Part shown: positions 19,627-29,749 of the stretch, in pieces | How positions within the stretch are numbered: the stretch's first letter is position 1 | Layout of the letters: each line of letters opens with the position of its first letter | Origin: Marinomonas profundi | GTDB lineage: Bacteria; Pseudomonadota; Gammaproteobacteria; Pseudomonadales; Marinomonadaceae | Length of the DNA stretch: 64,000 bases | Assembly (NCBI RefSeq): GCF_020694005.1 | Contig: NZ_CP073013.1 | Span: forward strand, 744,001-808,000 | Direction of reading: 5' to 3' | Made by a program: the position numbers and the translations under genes | The notes under the pieces: generated by a model | What the model was told of the DNA's origin: nothing | The model's database searches: none | The model's input: the letters and a program-made list of their open reading frames with translations, nothing else

Positions 19627-20690
19627 TAACTGACCTCACGTGCAATACGTTCACCAATATGCTCTAAGTCAATAATATCATCGGCTAAATTTGCCTTCTC
19701 TACTGCCATTGGCATGCCGTAAATAACGCAAGACTCTTCACTCTGAATCCAGACTCTTGAGCCTGAACTTTTTAACATACGCGCCCCTTCTCGACCATCA
19801 ACGCCCATTCCCGTCATCACCACAGATAACACCTTACCTGGGTAACACTTTGATGCAGAGCCGAATGTCACATCGACTGAAGGCTTATAATTAAGTCTTT
19901 CATCGCCATCAAGAATACGGACACAGCCGCCGTTTCTAGAATCGATCATCATCTGTTTGCCGCCCGGGGCGAGCAAGGCCACCCCCGCTTCTAGACGATC
20001 ACCATCCTGAGCCTCTCTCACCGTAATCTGACATATATTGTTCAGACGTTCTGCAAACGCACCAGTGAAAGCAGCAGGCATATGCTGCACCAACACCAGC
20101 GGGGCTGAAAAGTTTTTAGGAAGTTTTGTCAACACCGTTTGCAGCGCCATCGGACCACCTGTTGAAGTACCGATAGCAACCAAGCTGACGCGTTTTCTAA
20201 CTCGTGGAATAATCACACCACGATCAGTCACAATAGGCTTAGGCGCCTCTCGTGGAGCAAGCGCCGCCACCGGGCCTCGACTTCCCGCTAAACGCGTTCG
20301 TGCAACCGTTAACACTCGTTCCACTAATGCGCGCTTAACGACCGCTGAATCTCGAGAAATATCCTCAAAATTCTTCGGCATAAAGTCAACCGCACCCGCT
20401 TCCAGAGCATCAAGAGTGACTTTCGCACCTTCATGAGTCAATGAAGAAAACATCAGCACAGGTGTTGGCTTAAGCTTCATTATATTCACAACAGCGGCAA
20501 TGCCGTCTAGGACAGGCATTTCGTAATCCATTGTGACGACATCTGGTGATAAAGATTGCACTTTATCTATCGCTTCCCTGCCATTATTTGCAGTGCCTAC
20601 AACAATTAGTCGGGGGTCAGCTTCAAAAATTTCAACCAACCGTCGCCGAAAGAAACCAGAATCATCAACAACCAGCACCTTAACAGGCAT
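19626..20690 (-). CDS. cheB: Chemotaxis protein-glutamate methylesterase CheB
   Basis: Removes methyl groups from chemoreceptors and deamidates Gln to Glu, giving adaptation. An N-terminal receiver domain has the phospho-acceptor Asp in VVTMDYEMP. The C-terminal esterase domain has GTSTGGPMAL (catalytic Ser), QHMPAAFT (catalytic His) and VVMTGMGVDG (catalytic Asp). The 354-residue length is normal. It lies 26 bases after cheA. No cheR is in the window, so the partner methyltransferase must be elsewhere. Confidence 0.95.
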   Translation of the reverse strand: MPVKVLVVDDSGFFRRRLVEIFEADPRLIVVGTANNGREAIDKVQSLSPDVVTMDYEMPVLDGIAAVVNIMKLKPTPVLMFSSLTHEGAKVTLDALEAGAVDFMPKNFEDISRDSAVVKRALVERVLTVARTRLAGSRGPVAALAPREAPKPIVTDRGVIIPRVRKRVSLVAIGTSTGGPMALQTVLTKLPKNFSAPLVLVQHMPAAFTGAFAERLNNICQITVREAQDGDRLEAGVALLAPGGKQMMIDSRNGGCVRILDGDERLNYKPSVDVTFGSASKCYPGKVLSVVMTGMGVDGREGARMLKSSGSRVWIQSEESCVIYGMPMAVEKANLADDIIDLEHIGERIAREVS

Positions 20691-20716
20691 ATCACATCCC
20701 CTAAATGAAAAACCTA

Positions 20717-23002
20717 CTATCTAGATGCATAACTTTTCAGCATGCTAGGTACATCCAGAATCAATGCAATACGACCATCACCAGTAATTGTTGCGCCTGC
20801 TATTCCGGCAGTACCCTGCAACATTTTCCCTAATGGTTTTATAACCACCTCTTCTTGGCCGACTAACTGATCAACAACAAAACCCACTTCACTCATTCCT
20901 ACCTGAACAACGACAACGTGAGCTTCGGTCGGTAGATTGTCTTTGTTACTGCCTTTGATCAACCAATTCTTAAGATGAAAGATAGGGAGCGTTTTGCCCC
21001 TAATAACAACGACTTGTTGACCATCTACCACATTGGTTTTCTTCAAGTTCAGGTGAAATATCTCATTCACACTAACCAACGGGAAAGCAAACGCTTGATC
21101 CGATAAAGTCACCATCAAGGTAGGCATAATCGCCAGTGTCAAAGGCACTTTAATAATGAATCGAGAGCCTTGGCCAAGAACCGATTTAATTTGCAGCGTA
21201 CCATTAAGCTGAGATATTTTGGTTTTCACCACATCCATCCCAACACCACGGCCAGACACATCGGTAATTTCTACCTTAGTAGAAAACCCTGGAGCAAAGA
21301 TTAAATTAAAGGCTTCTTCATCCGACAACCTATCTGCCGCATCAGTGTCCATTAACCCTTTTTCAACGGCCTTTCTGCGCAACAAGCCTGGATCCATACC
21401 CGCGCCATCATCTTCGATGGAGAGCAAAATATGATCGCCTTCTTGTTCAGCAGACAGCACAACGGTTCCCACTCGCGGTTTACCATTCGCCTCACGAACG
21501 TCTGGTGCTTCCACACCATGGTCTACTGAGTTTCGCACCAAGTGAACCAGTGGATCGGCTAACGCCTCTACGAGGTTTTTATCCAAATCTGTTTCTTCCC
21601 CGCGAAGAATCAAACTGACTTCTTTCTTCATGTTTCGAGCAAGATCTCGAACCACTCGCGGGAAGCGCCCAAACACTTTCTTGATAGGCTGCATACGCGT
21701 TTTCATGACCGCGTTCTGCAAATCCCCAGTCACCACATCCAAGTTGGACACGGCTTTCCCCATGGACTCGTCGTCACTTTGCAGTCCCAAACGAACTAAA
21801 CGGTTACGAACTAATACCAGCTCACCAACCATATTCATTATATCGTCTAGACGCTTAGTATCGACACGCACCGTCGCTTCTTGGGTAACGGGTGAATTCG
21901 CTGTCTTTTCTTTTACATTATCTGCATCTTTTTCCTGTGGCTCTGGGGCTTTAGCCGCTGGCCTAACAGGTGCTTTTGGCGCTACTTTCGGCTTTGACGT
22001 TTCTTTCGGTGCGGCTTTAGGCGTGGCGTCTTCAGCCTTTTTCGCGCCAGCTTTACCTTGTAAACTGTCAAGTAGAGATTCAAATTCGTCGTCTGTAATT
22101 AAATCCGACGCTGCATCTACTGACGAATCACGACCAGAATGATTAGCATTATCCGCCGATCTAGGTGCTTTTTGCTCGTCTTTTTCACTTGATGCACTTT
22201 CGCCATGCAGCTTATCCAGCAAGGCTTCAAATTCATCTTCCGTAATTTCATCTGAGGAACTTGCCGTGTCTTTTTCGGCAGGCGTATCACCAAGACCAGG
22301 CGCACCACTACCGTGCAGCTGGTTTAATAGTGCATCAAACTCATCTTCTGTAATTTCATCATCGGATCTATCAGGCTTAGCTGAATCTGACTGATTAGCG
22401 CTGTTGTTTTTCGCTGTGTCACTTACTTTTGGCGAATCTTCGGGTTGAGTGTCTGCCAAAGCATCTAACAAGGATTCAAACTCATCATCCGAAATATCAA
22501 CTGGTTCATCCAGATTCGATGTCTCTTCTGTTGCATTTGTCTCTACGTCATCTTGCTCTTCAGCAACATCTTCAATCTCATCTTCATTATGCCCAGCAAG
22601 CTCTTCCGCTGTCGGAGGCTTGGCGTATGCAGCGAGCGCTGCGATCAGCTCTGGTGAAGCACGTTCTGGCTCAGCGCCAGCACGAACAGCATCGAACATT
22701 TCATTTACAGCATCAAGCGCCTGCAACACAATGTCCATTAAATCAGAGTCTATTTTACGCTGACCATTTCTTAAGATATCAAATACGTTTTCCGCGTAAT
22801 GACAACAATCAACCAACGCGGTTAATTGTAAAAACCCTGCACCACCTTTGACAGTGTGAAAGCCACGAAAAATAGCATTAAGCAGCTGTTTATCGTCAGG
22901 GTTTTGCTCTAAATCTACTAATTGCTCGGAAAGCTGCTCTAGAATTTCACCAGCTTCTACCAAAAAATCTTGTAGAATCTCTTCATCGACCTCGAAACTC
23001 AT
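20717..23002 (-). CDS. cheA: Chemotaxis histidine kinase CheA
   Basis: Autophosphorylates and passes phosphate to CheY and CheB. P1 carries the phospho-acceptor His49 (GFHTVKGGAGF). A long acidic linker (about residues 130-375) contains four copies of a DEFExLLxxL motif and then an Ala/Pro/Lys-rich stretch. P3 dimerisation starts near 378, the P4 ATPase has HLVRNSVDHGVE and GAGMDP, and P5 (about 620-755) is CheW-like. At 761 residues it is longer than enteric CheA because of the linker. Such linkers bind ParP (LID region) in polar-array bacteria. Confidence 0.96.
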   Translation of the reverse strand: MSFEVDEEILQDFLVEAGEILEQLSEQLVDLEQNPDDKQLLNAIFRGFHTVKGGAGFLQLTALVDCCHYAENVFDILRNGQRKIDSDLMDIVLQALDAVNEMFDAVRAGAEPERASPELIAALAAYAKPPTAEELAGHNEDEIEDVAEEQDDVETNATEETSNLDEPVDISDDEFESLLDALADTQPEDSPKVSDTAKNNSANQSDSAKPDRSDDEITEDEFDALLNQLHGSGAPGLGDTPAEKDTASSSDEITEDEFEALLDKLHGESASSEKDEQKAPRSADNANHSGRDSSVDAASDLITDDEFESLLDSLQGKAGAKKAEDATPKAAPKETSKPKVAPKAPVRPAAKAPEPQEKDADNVKEKTANSPVTQEATVRVDTKRLDDIMNMVGELVLVRNRLVRLGLQSDDESMGKAVSNLDVVTGDLQNAVMKTRMQPIKKVFGRFPRVVRDLARNMKKEVSLILRGEETDLDKNLVEALADPLVHLVRNSVDHGVEAPDVREANGKPRVGTVVLSAEQEGDHILLSIEDDGAGMDPGLLRRKAVEKGLMDTDAADRLSDEEAFNLIFAPGFSTKVEITDVSGRGVGMDVVKTKISQLNGTLQIKSVLGQGSRFIIKVPLTLAIMPTLMVTLSDQAFAFPLVSVNEIFHLNLKKTNVVDGQQVVVIRGKTLPIFHLKNWLIKGSNKDNLPTEAHVVVVQVGMSEVGFVVDQLVGQEEVVIKPLGKMLQGTAGIAGATITGDGRIALILDVPSMLKSYASR

Positions 23003-23014
23003 CCTCAGCTCCTT

Positions 23015-23800
23015 CTAGAAACCAAGACTTGATAGCAAGTCGTCTACTTCGTCTTGACTATTCAGTACTTCAGGGTTGTTTTGTTTATTAATAGCTGGGC
23101 CATGTCCACGAGTGTCATCGTGTTCAGACTCATTCTCTTGATGTTTAATCCCGGAGATACTATCAACGCGTCCAGCAACAGCAACGAGATGCACAAGTTT
23201 TTCTTCTACATCTCGAATTAAATCATTCACTCTAGCGATAACTTGACCCGTTAGGTCTTGATAACCTTGCTCTAGAAGAATTGTGTTGAGGTTTGAATGC
23301 AAAGTGGTGGCACTGTCGTCTGCGTATGACAAAAAGACATCAATGCGCTTATATAAGTCTCGAAATTCTTGTGGTGTTAAATCCCGTTGGATTAAACGCC
23401 CCCAATCTTTTCGCAGTGCTCTAGCTTGAGATTGTAGTTCACTGGCAACAGGGACACTGCTGTCCACCATATCCATGGTTTTATTGGCAGCGGCACTGGT
23501 TGTTTCAATAACATAATTCAATCGATCTGACGCATCGGTGATTTTAGTGGCAGAGTCGCCTCCTTCACCAATAACCAAATCCATTGAGTCAACTTGAAAA
23601 TCACGAATAGCATCATGCAAACTTCGCGTTAAAAAACCAACTTCATTATAGAAGCTGCTGTGACGAGCCTCGCTTAGCTCTTGGATTATCTTAATCGCGC
23701 CACTGAAGTCGCCTACTTCTATATGGTTTAAAAGCTCAACAGCGCCGTCTTTAACAAGATTTTCAAACTCTACTAAACCAGATCCTGAAACGTTTGGCAT
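23015..23800 (-). CDS. cheZ: CheY-P phosphatase CheZ
   Basis: Removes phosphate from CheY-P. A long helical hairpin carries the catalytic glutamine within LEQGYQDLTGQVIARV (about residues 160-175). The protein ends in DEVDDLLSSLGF, the CheY-binding C-terminal peptide of the family. At 261 residues it is in the Pseudomonas range and longer than the E. coli form. It lies between cheY and cheA. Confidence 0.94.
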   Translation of the reverse strand: MPNVSGSGLVEFENLVKDGAVELLNHIEVGDFSGAIKIIQELSEARHSSFYNEVGFLTRSLHDAIRDFQVDSMDLVIGEGGDSATKITDASDRLNYVIETTSAAANKTMDMVDSSVPVASELQSQARALRKDWGRLIQRDLTPQEFRDLYKRIDVFLSYADDSATTLHSNLNTILLEQGYQDLTGQVIARVNDLIRDVEEKLVHLVAVAGRVDSISGIKHQENESEHDDTRGHGPAINKQNNPEVLNSQDEVDDLLSSLGF

Positions 23801-23809
23801 CTAAATTCC

Positions 23810-24202
23810 CTATTTGGCCGCATCTATTCGTTCGAATATTTTCTCAATTTTTTCTTTGAGAGCTACCGCGGTAAAGGGTTTCACGACATAACCATTTACG
23901 CCAGCTTGTGCCGCCGCAATAATTTGGTCACGCTTGGCTTCCGCCGTTACCATAAGAACAGGAATGCTTTTTAATTTCTCATCTGCGCGAACCGCTCGAA
24001 GTAACTCAATACCGGTCATGCCAGGCATATTCCAATCGGTCACTAGAAAATCAATGGTTCCACCCTGAAGAATAGGCAGCGCGGTTGTTCCATCGTCCGC
24101 TTCAACTGTATTGGTAAACCCTAAATCCCGCAGTAAGTTTTTAATGATTCGTCTCATTGTCGAGAAATCATCAACAATCAGGATCTTCATGTTTTTATCC
24201 AA
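23810..24202 (-). CDS. cheY: Chemotaxis response regulator CheY
   Basis: Single receiver domain that binds the flagellar switch when phosphorylated. The acidic pocket is in [11 protein letters not shown], the phospho-acceptor Asp in LVTDWNMPG, the switch Thr in MVTAEA, and the conserved Lys in VVKPF. The start is set at the TTG at 24202, because GGAGG lies five bases upstream; ATG at 24190 (MKILIVDD) is the alternative, but its spacing to GGAGG is 17. The gene is 43 bases after fliA. Confidence 0.95.
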   Translation of the reverse strand: MDKNMKILIVDDFSTMRRIIKNLLRDLGFTNTVEADDGTTALPILQGGTIDFLVTDWNMPGMTGIELLRAVRADEKLKSIPVLMVTAEAKRDQIIAAAQAGVNGYVVKPFTAVALKEKIEKIFERIDAAK

Positions 24203-24245
24203 TGCGACCTCCACACCCCAACGGTACTATTTCACAACTCATAAT

Positions 24246-24983
24246 TTAATCTCGCCAATCACTTAATCTTGCTCGCAAGCGTATAGCCGCTTGACCATGA
24301 ATTTGACTCACCCTTGATTCACTGACACCTAACACAGCGCCAATCTCTTTCAAGTTAAGCTCATCATTGTAATACAACGATAATACTAATTTTTCCCTCT
24401 CGGGCAGTCCTTCTATCTCTTGCGCAAGTTGACGCTGAAAGCCATCCTCTTCAACGAGAGAATAGGGTGCACTGCCAGCTTCAGCTTCGACACTGTCTAA
24501 GTGGCTAGAGTCAGAGTCTAGCATTTCTTCATAGCTAAACAACTGGGTCGACATGGATGAATGTATCATTTCATGATATTCATCCATAGTAATGCCCATA
24601 TGAACCGACACCTCCATATCTGAAGCCTCTCGGCCCAAAGTTGCCTCTAATTCTTTTATCGCATTAGTGACGGCTCTACCATTTCGTCTGACGGATCGAG
24701 GAGCCCAATCACTTTTCCTGACTTCATCCATCATGGAGCCACGAATGCGAATACCGGCATATGTTTCAAAACTAGCGCCTTTGGTGGACTCAAAACGTTT
24801 GTACGCTTCAATCAGCCCCATCATGCCAGCTTGAGTCAAATCATCCACATCAACACTATCTGGCAGACGTGCCAATAGATGGTAGGCAATTTTTTTCACC
24901 AAATACCCATATTGTTCAACAATCGCATCAATCGGAAGCGTTGCCTTTTTTGAGTATGTGCTGTATCCGTTTTTGGTCTGCAT
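24246..24983 (-). CDS. fliA: Flagellar sigma factor FliA (sigma28)
   Basis: Directs RNA polymerase to late flagellar and chemotaxis promoters. Region 2 reads VDVDDLTQAGMMGLIEAYKR with SFETYAGIRIRGSMMDE, region 3 is present, and the region 4 helix-turn-helix reads NLKEIGAVLGVSESRVSQI. The 245-residue length is typical. In Pseudomonas fleN lies directly upstream; here the next gene is flhF, with only 96 bases between. A flgM anti-sigma gene is not in the window. Confidence 0.95.
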   Translation of the reverse strand: MQTKNGYSTYSKKATLPIDAIVEQYGYLVKKIAYHLLARLPDSVDVDDLTQAGMMGLIEAYKRFESTKGASFETYAGIRIRGSMMDEVRKSDWAPRSVRRNGRAVTNAIKELEATLGREASDMEVSVHMGITMDEYHEMIHSSMSTQLFSYEEMLDSDSSHLDSVEAEAGSAPYSLVEEDGFQRQLAQEIEGLPEREKLVLSLYYNDELNLKEIGAVLGVSESRVSQIHGQAAIRLRARLSDWRD

Positions 24984-25079
24984 AAAATAGTCTAAGCAAC
25001 CTTTACCATTTAAGTTAGTTGCGCCAATCCACTGTACTACATAGTTTGGCGTAACGCTTTCAGTAATAACATTTTTTTA

Positions 25080-26366
25080 TTAACTGCCGTACTTTAACGC
25101 CCCATAAAGCTGACTATAGTGCTCAGCCGTATACACAGCACGGCTGATTATATTATGGGCTCGCGCAGGCTCAATATCATCGGGAATGCGCTGACCATCA
25201 GCGATATACACGACTGGTAAACCTTCCTCAATAACTACACTAATTGCTTCACCAAGTGAAGCAGATTCATCTAATTTGCTTAAAACACACCCATCTAACT
25301 GCACTTGCGAGTAGACATCCACAACTGTCTTCAACACTTGTCGCTGACTAGTGCAAGGCAACACCAATAATTTTTTAAGATTGGCTCTAGCACGCTTCAT
25401 CATTAATAGTTGGCGCTCAAGATTTGAGTCTCTAGGATTCATACCAGCAGTATCAACCAACACTAGAGAATAGTTCGCATATTTTGCCAACACCTCATTT
25501 AAATCCGAGTACTCATTCACCACTTCAACAGGTACATTTAATATGCGACCAAATGTTCTCAATTGTTCATGGGCAGCGATGCGGTAAGTATCTGTTGTGA
25601 TAAGAGCCACGCCTTCGGTTCCGTGCTTCAATACATGTTGAGCCGCGATTTTGCCGATGGTGGTTGTTTTCCCCACCCCTGTTGGCCCCATAAAAGCAAT
25701 ACAACCGCGCAGCTCTGATGCACTAGAACGGGTAGGAATGTAATCTGCTAAATGCGCCAACAAGCGATTCCAGTCGTCTTCTCGCCCTCTCAAATCAATA
25801 TCATCAATCAATCTTGAGACCACAAAATCAGACAAACCTAAGCCTTTCAACTTTTCACGAGCGCGTGCCTCAACCATGCCCTCTTTGGCATTCGAACGCG
25901 CTTCATTTCGCTCTCTCTCTTCCAGTAAAGTCCGTACTTTTTGCAGCTCTATTTCCATTTCTCGTAGCTGCTTCGTACTATCATTATTACGAATAGAAAG
26001 AGCCTCTTCAACTACGGGATCTTTTTCATCTTCAGACAATGGAGGCATTTCGAAAGAAGTTGGTGGTGTCGTTTTTTGAGCTGAGGGAGCAGACATCGCA
26101 GGTGGAGCCGTCTGTAATTTAGCCTTTTCGATACGCTGCAAATAATTAACACTAGGGTCAGCATATCGCTCTGAACGATCTACAGCAGGCTTTTTAGACA
26201 CCATGCTAGAAGGTAAAGACCCATCGTAATCTAAAGCCGCAACTATCTCTATCTCACCGGTAGGCAGACGCTGATTTGACAAAATGACCGCATCAGGGCC
26301 CACAGCATCACGAACCTTCCGTATCGCTTGCCGCATGTCAGGTGCTCGAAACCGCCTAATTTGCAT
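25080..26366 (-). CDS. flhF: Flagellar placement GTPase FlhF
   Basis: SRP-type GTPase that sets polar flagellar position. A basic N-domain (MQIRRFRAPDM...) is followed by a variable middle part with a helical region near residues 130-180. The NG GTPase domain has GPTGVGKTTTIGKIA, DTYRIAAHEQL, DTAGMNPRD and LSKLDE. At 428 residues it is complete. It lies 101 bases downstream of flhA. Its usual regulator FlhG/FleN is not encoded next to it. Confidence 0.95.
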   Translation of the reverse strand: MQIRRFRAPDMRQAIRKVRDAVGPDAVILSNQRLPTGEIEIVAALDYDGSLPSSMVSKKPAVDRSERYADPSVNYLQRIEKAKLQTAPPAMSAPSAQKTTPPTSFEMPPLSEDEKDPVVEEALSIRNNDSTKQLREMEIELQKVRTLLEERERNEARSNAKEGMVEARAREKLKGLGLSDFVVSRLIDDIDLRGREDDWNRLLAHLADYIPTRSSASELRGCIAFMGPTGVGKTTTIGKIAAQHVLKHGTEGVALITTDTYRIAAHEQLRTFGRILNVPVEVVNEYSDLNEVLAKYANYSLVLVDTAGMNPRDSNLERQLLMMKRARANLKKLLVLPCTSQRQVLKTVVDVYSQVQLDGCVLSKLDESASLGEAISVVIEEGLPVVYIADGQRIPDDIEPARAHNIISRAVYTAEHYSQLYGALKYGS

Positions 26367-26467
26367 GAATAACTTAATCCTTCCAGTGTATTTTTCTTAC
26401 AAATCCATAGCTTACCCGAAAGATTCAAATAAATACAGACGCAATAGAGAGCATTAATAGACGTTTT

Positions 26468-28585
26468 TTACTGACCAATAACACCGACCACCGTAATGCG
26501 TTTATGGTCAGGCACTTCTTGATAAGAAAGAACCGCCATATTGACCACGCCATAACGCATAAAACGCGCTAACATCGGACGAATGGGCGCCGAGACAATT
26601 AAAATAGGCGTATTCCCCATCGCCTCCTGCTGCTCAGCCGACTGGCGCAAAGAAGCTTGCAACTGCTCAGCCATTTGCGGCTCCAAAATCAACGCCTCTT
26701 CATTTTTAATGCCAGACTGCTGACTCTGCTGAACCGTCTGCATCAACATTTTTTCCAACTGAGGCTCAAGAGTCAATACAGGAATTTCTTCAACACCATC
26801 TGCCAACGTCTGAATAATCAATCTAGACAAAGAGGTTCGAACCGCCGCAGTCAATATCATCGGATCCTGAGTTTTAGGCTGCACCCCCATTATTGCTTCA
26901 GCAATGGTGCGCATATCTCGAAGCGGCACCCCCTCGATTAGCAAGTTCTGCAACACTTTCAAAAGCACACTCAATGGCACAGTGTTGGGCACCAACTCTT
27001 CCGCCAACTTAGGATTATACTGCTTCAACAAACTTAACAATTGCTGAACTTCATCATGACCAATAAGCTCATAAGCGTGTTTGTGCATGATCTGATTAAT
27101 ATGTGTCGCCACCACCGTGCTCACATCAACCACAGTGTAGCCATAAGTTTGCGCTTGATCGCGCTTCTTTGGATCAATCCAAACCGCATCCAAGCCAAAT
27201 GATGGATCTTTGCCCGCAATACCATCAACCGTGCCAAATACTTGCCCAGGATCAATCGCTAAATCTTTATCTGGATGCACTTCAGCCTCAGCCAGACTCA
27301 CCCCCATTAGCGTCACACGATACGCATTTGGCATTAAATCCAAATTATCGCGAATGTGCACACTCGGCACTAAAAAGCCCAGATCCTGAGAAAGTTTACG
27401 GCGCACCCCTTTAATCCGCGCCAACAACTCGCCACCTTGCGTTTTATCCACCAAAGGAATAAGACGATAACCCACTTCCAAACCCAGCATATCTACCGGC
27501 GCGACATCATCCCAACTCAAATCCCTAACTTCTGAAGCTGACGGGCTATCAGAAGGCGATTTGCTGGCATTTTTTTGCCCTTGTTTTGACTTTTGCTTTT
27601 TTTGATGATCAAGAAAATACGCCAATCCTCCCAAACAAGCCGCCAATGATAAAAAGGAAAAGTGCGGCATGCCTGGCACGACACCCATGATAGTCATGAC
27701 AGCAGCGGCGACATATAGCGCTTTTGATGAGCCAAACATTTGCCCCATCACCTGCGTCCCCATGTCTCCCGACTCATTCACCCGAGTCACCATGATCGCC
27801 GCCGCCGTGGACAACATCAAAGAAGGCAACTGAGCCACCAGACCATCACCAATCGTCAATAAAGAATAGCGCTCAATGGCTTGCGTAAACGAAAGGTCAT
27901 GTTGCGCCATACCAATGGACAAACCACCAATAATATTAATCCCAAGGATCAACAACCCAGCAATCGCATCCCCTTTAACGAACTTCGAAGCACCGTCCAT
28001 AGAACCATAAAATTCAGCTTCTGAAGCAATTTCTGTACGTCGAATCTTAGCCTGATCCGCGTCTATCATCCCGGCATTCAAATCCGCATCAATGGCCATT
28101 TGTTTGCCCGGCATAGCATCCAAGGTAAAACGCGCACTCACTTCAGAAATACGCCCCGCCCCTTTTGTCACCACCACAAAATTGATGATCATTAAGATAG
28201 CAAACACCACAAAACCAACAACATAGTTGCCGCCAATCACCACTTCACCAAAGGCTTGTATTACCTTACCTGCCGCATCGCTACCTTCATGTCCATCCAG
28301 CAAAACCACTCGCGTTGAGGCCACGTTGAGCGCCAGCCTCATCAAGGTAGAAATCAATAAAACCGTCGGGAAAACAGCAAAATCCAAAGGGCGTAGGGAA
28401 TACACCGCCACCAGCAATACAACAATAGCCAACGCAATATTAAAGGTAAAAAGAACATCCAGAAGAAAGGCAGGAATAGGTAAAATCATCATCGCCAAAA
28501 GCGACAACAATAAAATAGGAACGCCTAGATTCCCTCGAAAAACACCTTGAACTTGCCCTGTAAGCCGACCACGGTCAAAATTCAC
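26468..28585 (-). CDS. flhA: Flagellar export gate protein FlhA
   Basis: Export-gate component that uses the proton motive force and docks chaperone-substrate complexes. About eight membrane segments occupy residues 20-320. The cytoplasmic FHIPEP signature region reads RFTLDAMPGKQMAIDADLNAG. The C-terminal domain (about 360-705) is the substrate-docking ring. The 705-residue length is standard. It starts 27 bases after flhB and shares that operon. Confidence 0.96.
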   Translation of the reverse strand: MNFDRGRLTGQVQGVFRGNLGVPILLLSLLAMMILPIPAFLLDVLFTFNIALAIVVLLVAVYSLRPLDFAVFPTVLLISTLMRLALNVASTRVVLLDGHEGSDAAGKVIQAFGEVVIGGNYVVGFVVFAILMIINFVVVTKGAGRISEVSARFTLDAMPGKQMAIDADLNAGMIDADQAKIRRTEIASEAEFYGSMDGASKFVKGDAIAGLLILGINIIGGLSIGMAQHDLSFTQAIERYSLLTIGDGLVAQLPSLMLSTAAAIMVTRVNESGDMGTQVMGQMFGSSKALYVAAAVMTIMGVVPGMPHFSFLSLAACLGGLAYFLDHQKKQKSKQGQKNASKSPSDSPSASEVRDLSWDDVAPVDMLGLEVGYRLIPLVDKTQGGELLARIKGVRRKLSQDLGFLVPSVHIRDNLDLMPNAYRVTLMGVSLAEAEVHPDKDLAIDPGQVFGTVDGIAGKDPSFGLDAVWIDPKKRDQAQTYGYTVVDVSTVVATHINQIMHKHAYELIGHDEVQQLLSLLKQYNPKLAEELVPNTVPLSVLLKVLQNLLIEGVPLRDMRTIAEAIMGVQPKTQDPMILTAAVRTSLSRLIIQTLADGVEEIPVLTLEPQLEKMLMQTVQQSQQSGIKNEEALILEPQMAEQLQASLRQSAEQQEAMGNTPILIVSAPIRPMLARFMRYGVVNMAVLSYQEVPDHKRITVVGVIGQ

Positions 28586-28612
28586 AAAACATCTCTATAA
28601 AAAAACATATGA

Positions 28613-29749
28613 TTAATTACCATCCCACTGAAACTCATCGGGCACATCCAAATTGGGCATAACGTCGGGCCTCGGCGCCCCAGTACGGGCATTACGCAAC
28701 TGATACACATACGCTAACAACTGAGCAACCACCTTAAACAACCCCTGAGGGATTTCTTCACCGATTTCCGTATGATGGTAAACCGCACGCGCCAAGGTGG
28801 GGGATTGTATCACAGGGATATCATAGTGATTGCCCACTTCACGAATTTTCAAGGCAATAAAGTCCCCGCCTTTAGCCAATAAAACAGGCGCGGACCCACT
28901 GGTTTGATCGTACTTGAGAGCCACAGAAAAGTGTGTTGGGTTGGTAATAATAACATCAGCCTGAGGCACATCAGACATCATTCGATTCATTGCCGCCTGT
29001 CGTTGCATCTGACGTATTCGGCCACGCACCAAAGGATCACCTTCTTGCTGTTTAAACTCGTCTTTTACTTCCTGCTTGGTCATTTTTAGCTTTTCCTTAT
29101 GAGACCAAACCTGAAACGGCACATCAATCGCCGCAATCAACACCAGCGCAAGACTAACAAAAACAAACGACCAAATAACAATGTCGACACCATGAGCAAT
29201 AGATAACGCTATCGGCTGAAAAGTCAGCCCTAAGGTTTCCGGCAAAAAATAGCGCAGCACTAAATAAGCAACCACACCAACTAAGCTCACCTTTGCAATA
29301 GCCTTTAAAAGCTCAACCAAGGACTGCACAGAAAACATTCGCTTCAAACCAGCGATGGGGCTCATTTTACTCAACTTTGGCGTTAACGGCTCCCAAGAAA
29401 AATTCAAGCCTCCTAATGCAATACTACCAATCACGCCCGCCGCCGCTAATACAGACATCAACAACACCATAGAATTCATCATCGATGCCACAGACCCATA
29501 AAGGTGGAACACCATACGACTTAAATCAAACACATCTTCTCGCTCAACGGAGAAATTAAAGTCAAACAACGCCGCCAAATCACGAACCAACAACATACCC
29601 GTGGCATAAATAGTCGCTGCGGCCACAACCAACAGCAGCGCAGAACTTAAATCTTTGGAACGAGCAATATTGCCCTTTTCACGCGCATCCTGGAGTTTCT
29701 TACTACTGGCACCTTCCGTTTTTTCACTGCCGTCTTCATTTTCAGCCAT
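28613..29749 (-). CDS. flhB: Flagellar export switch protein FlhB
   Basis: Export gate protein whose autocleavage at NPTH, triggered with FliK, switches export from rod/hook to filament subunits. Four membrane segments span about residues 30-210. The cytoplasmic domain carries IITNPTHFSVALKYD, followed by the GEEIPQGLFKVVAQLLAYV region. It overlaps fliR by eight bases. Unlike the FlhX-type protein at 15168, it has both membrane part and cleavage motif. Confidence 0.96.
   Translation of the reverse strand: MAENEDGSEKTEGASSKKLQDAREKGNIARSKDLSSALLLVVAAATIYATGMLLVRDLAALFDFNFSVEREDVFDLSRMVFHLYGSVASMMNSMVLLMSVLAAAGVIGSIALGGLNFSWEPLTPKLSKMSPIAGLKRMFSVQSLVELLKAIAKVSLVGVVAYLVLRYFLPETLGLTFQPIALSIAHGVDIVIWSFVFVSLALVLIAAIDVPFQVWSHKEKLKMTKQEVKDEFKQQEGDPLVRGRIRQMQRQAAMNRMMSDVPQADVIITNPTHFSVALKYDQTSGSAPVLLAKGGDFIALKIREVGNHYDIPVIQSPTLARAVYHHTEIGEEIPQGLFKVVAQLLAYVYQLRNARTGAPRPDVMPNLDVPDEFQWDGN

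Noticed and set aside
21630..22142. Open frame opposite cheA
   Set aside because: It has Ser/Thr/Arg-rich composition typical of an antisense shadow, no motif, and no start signal.
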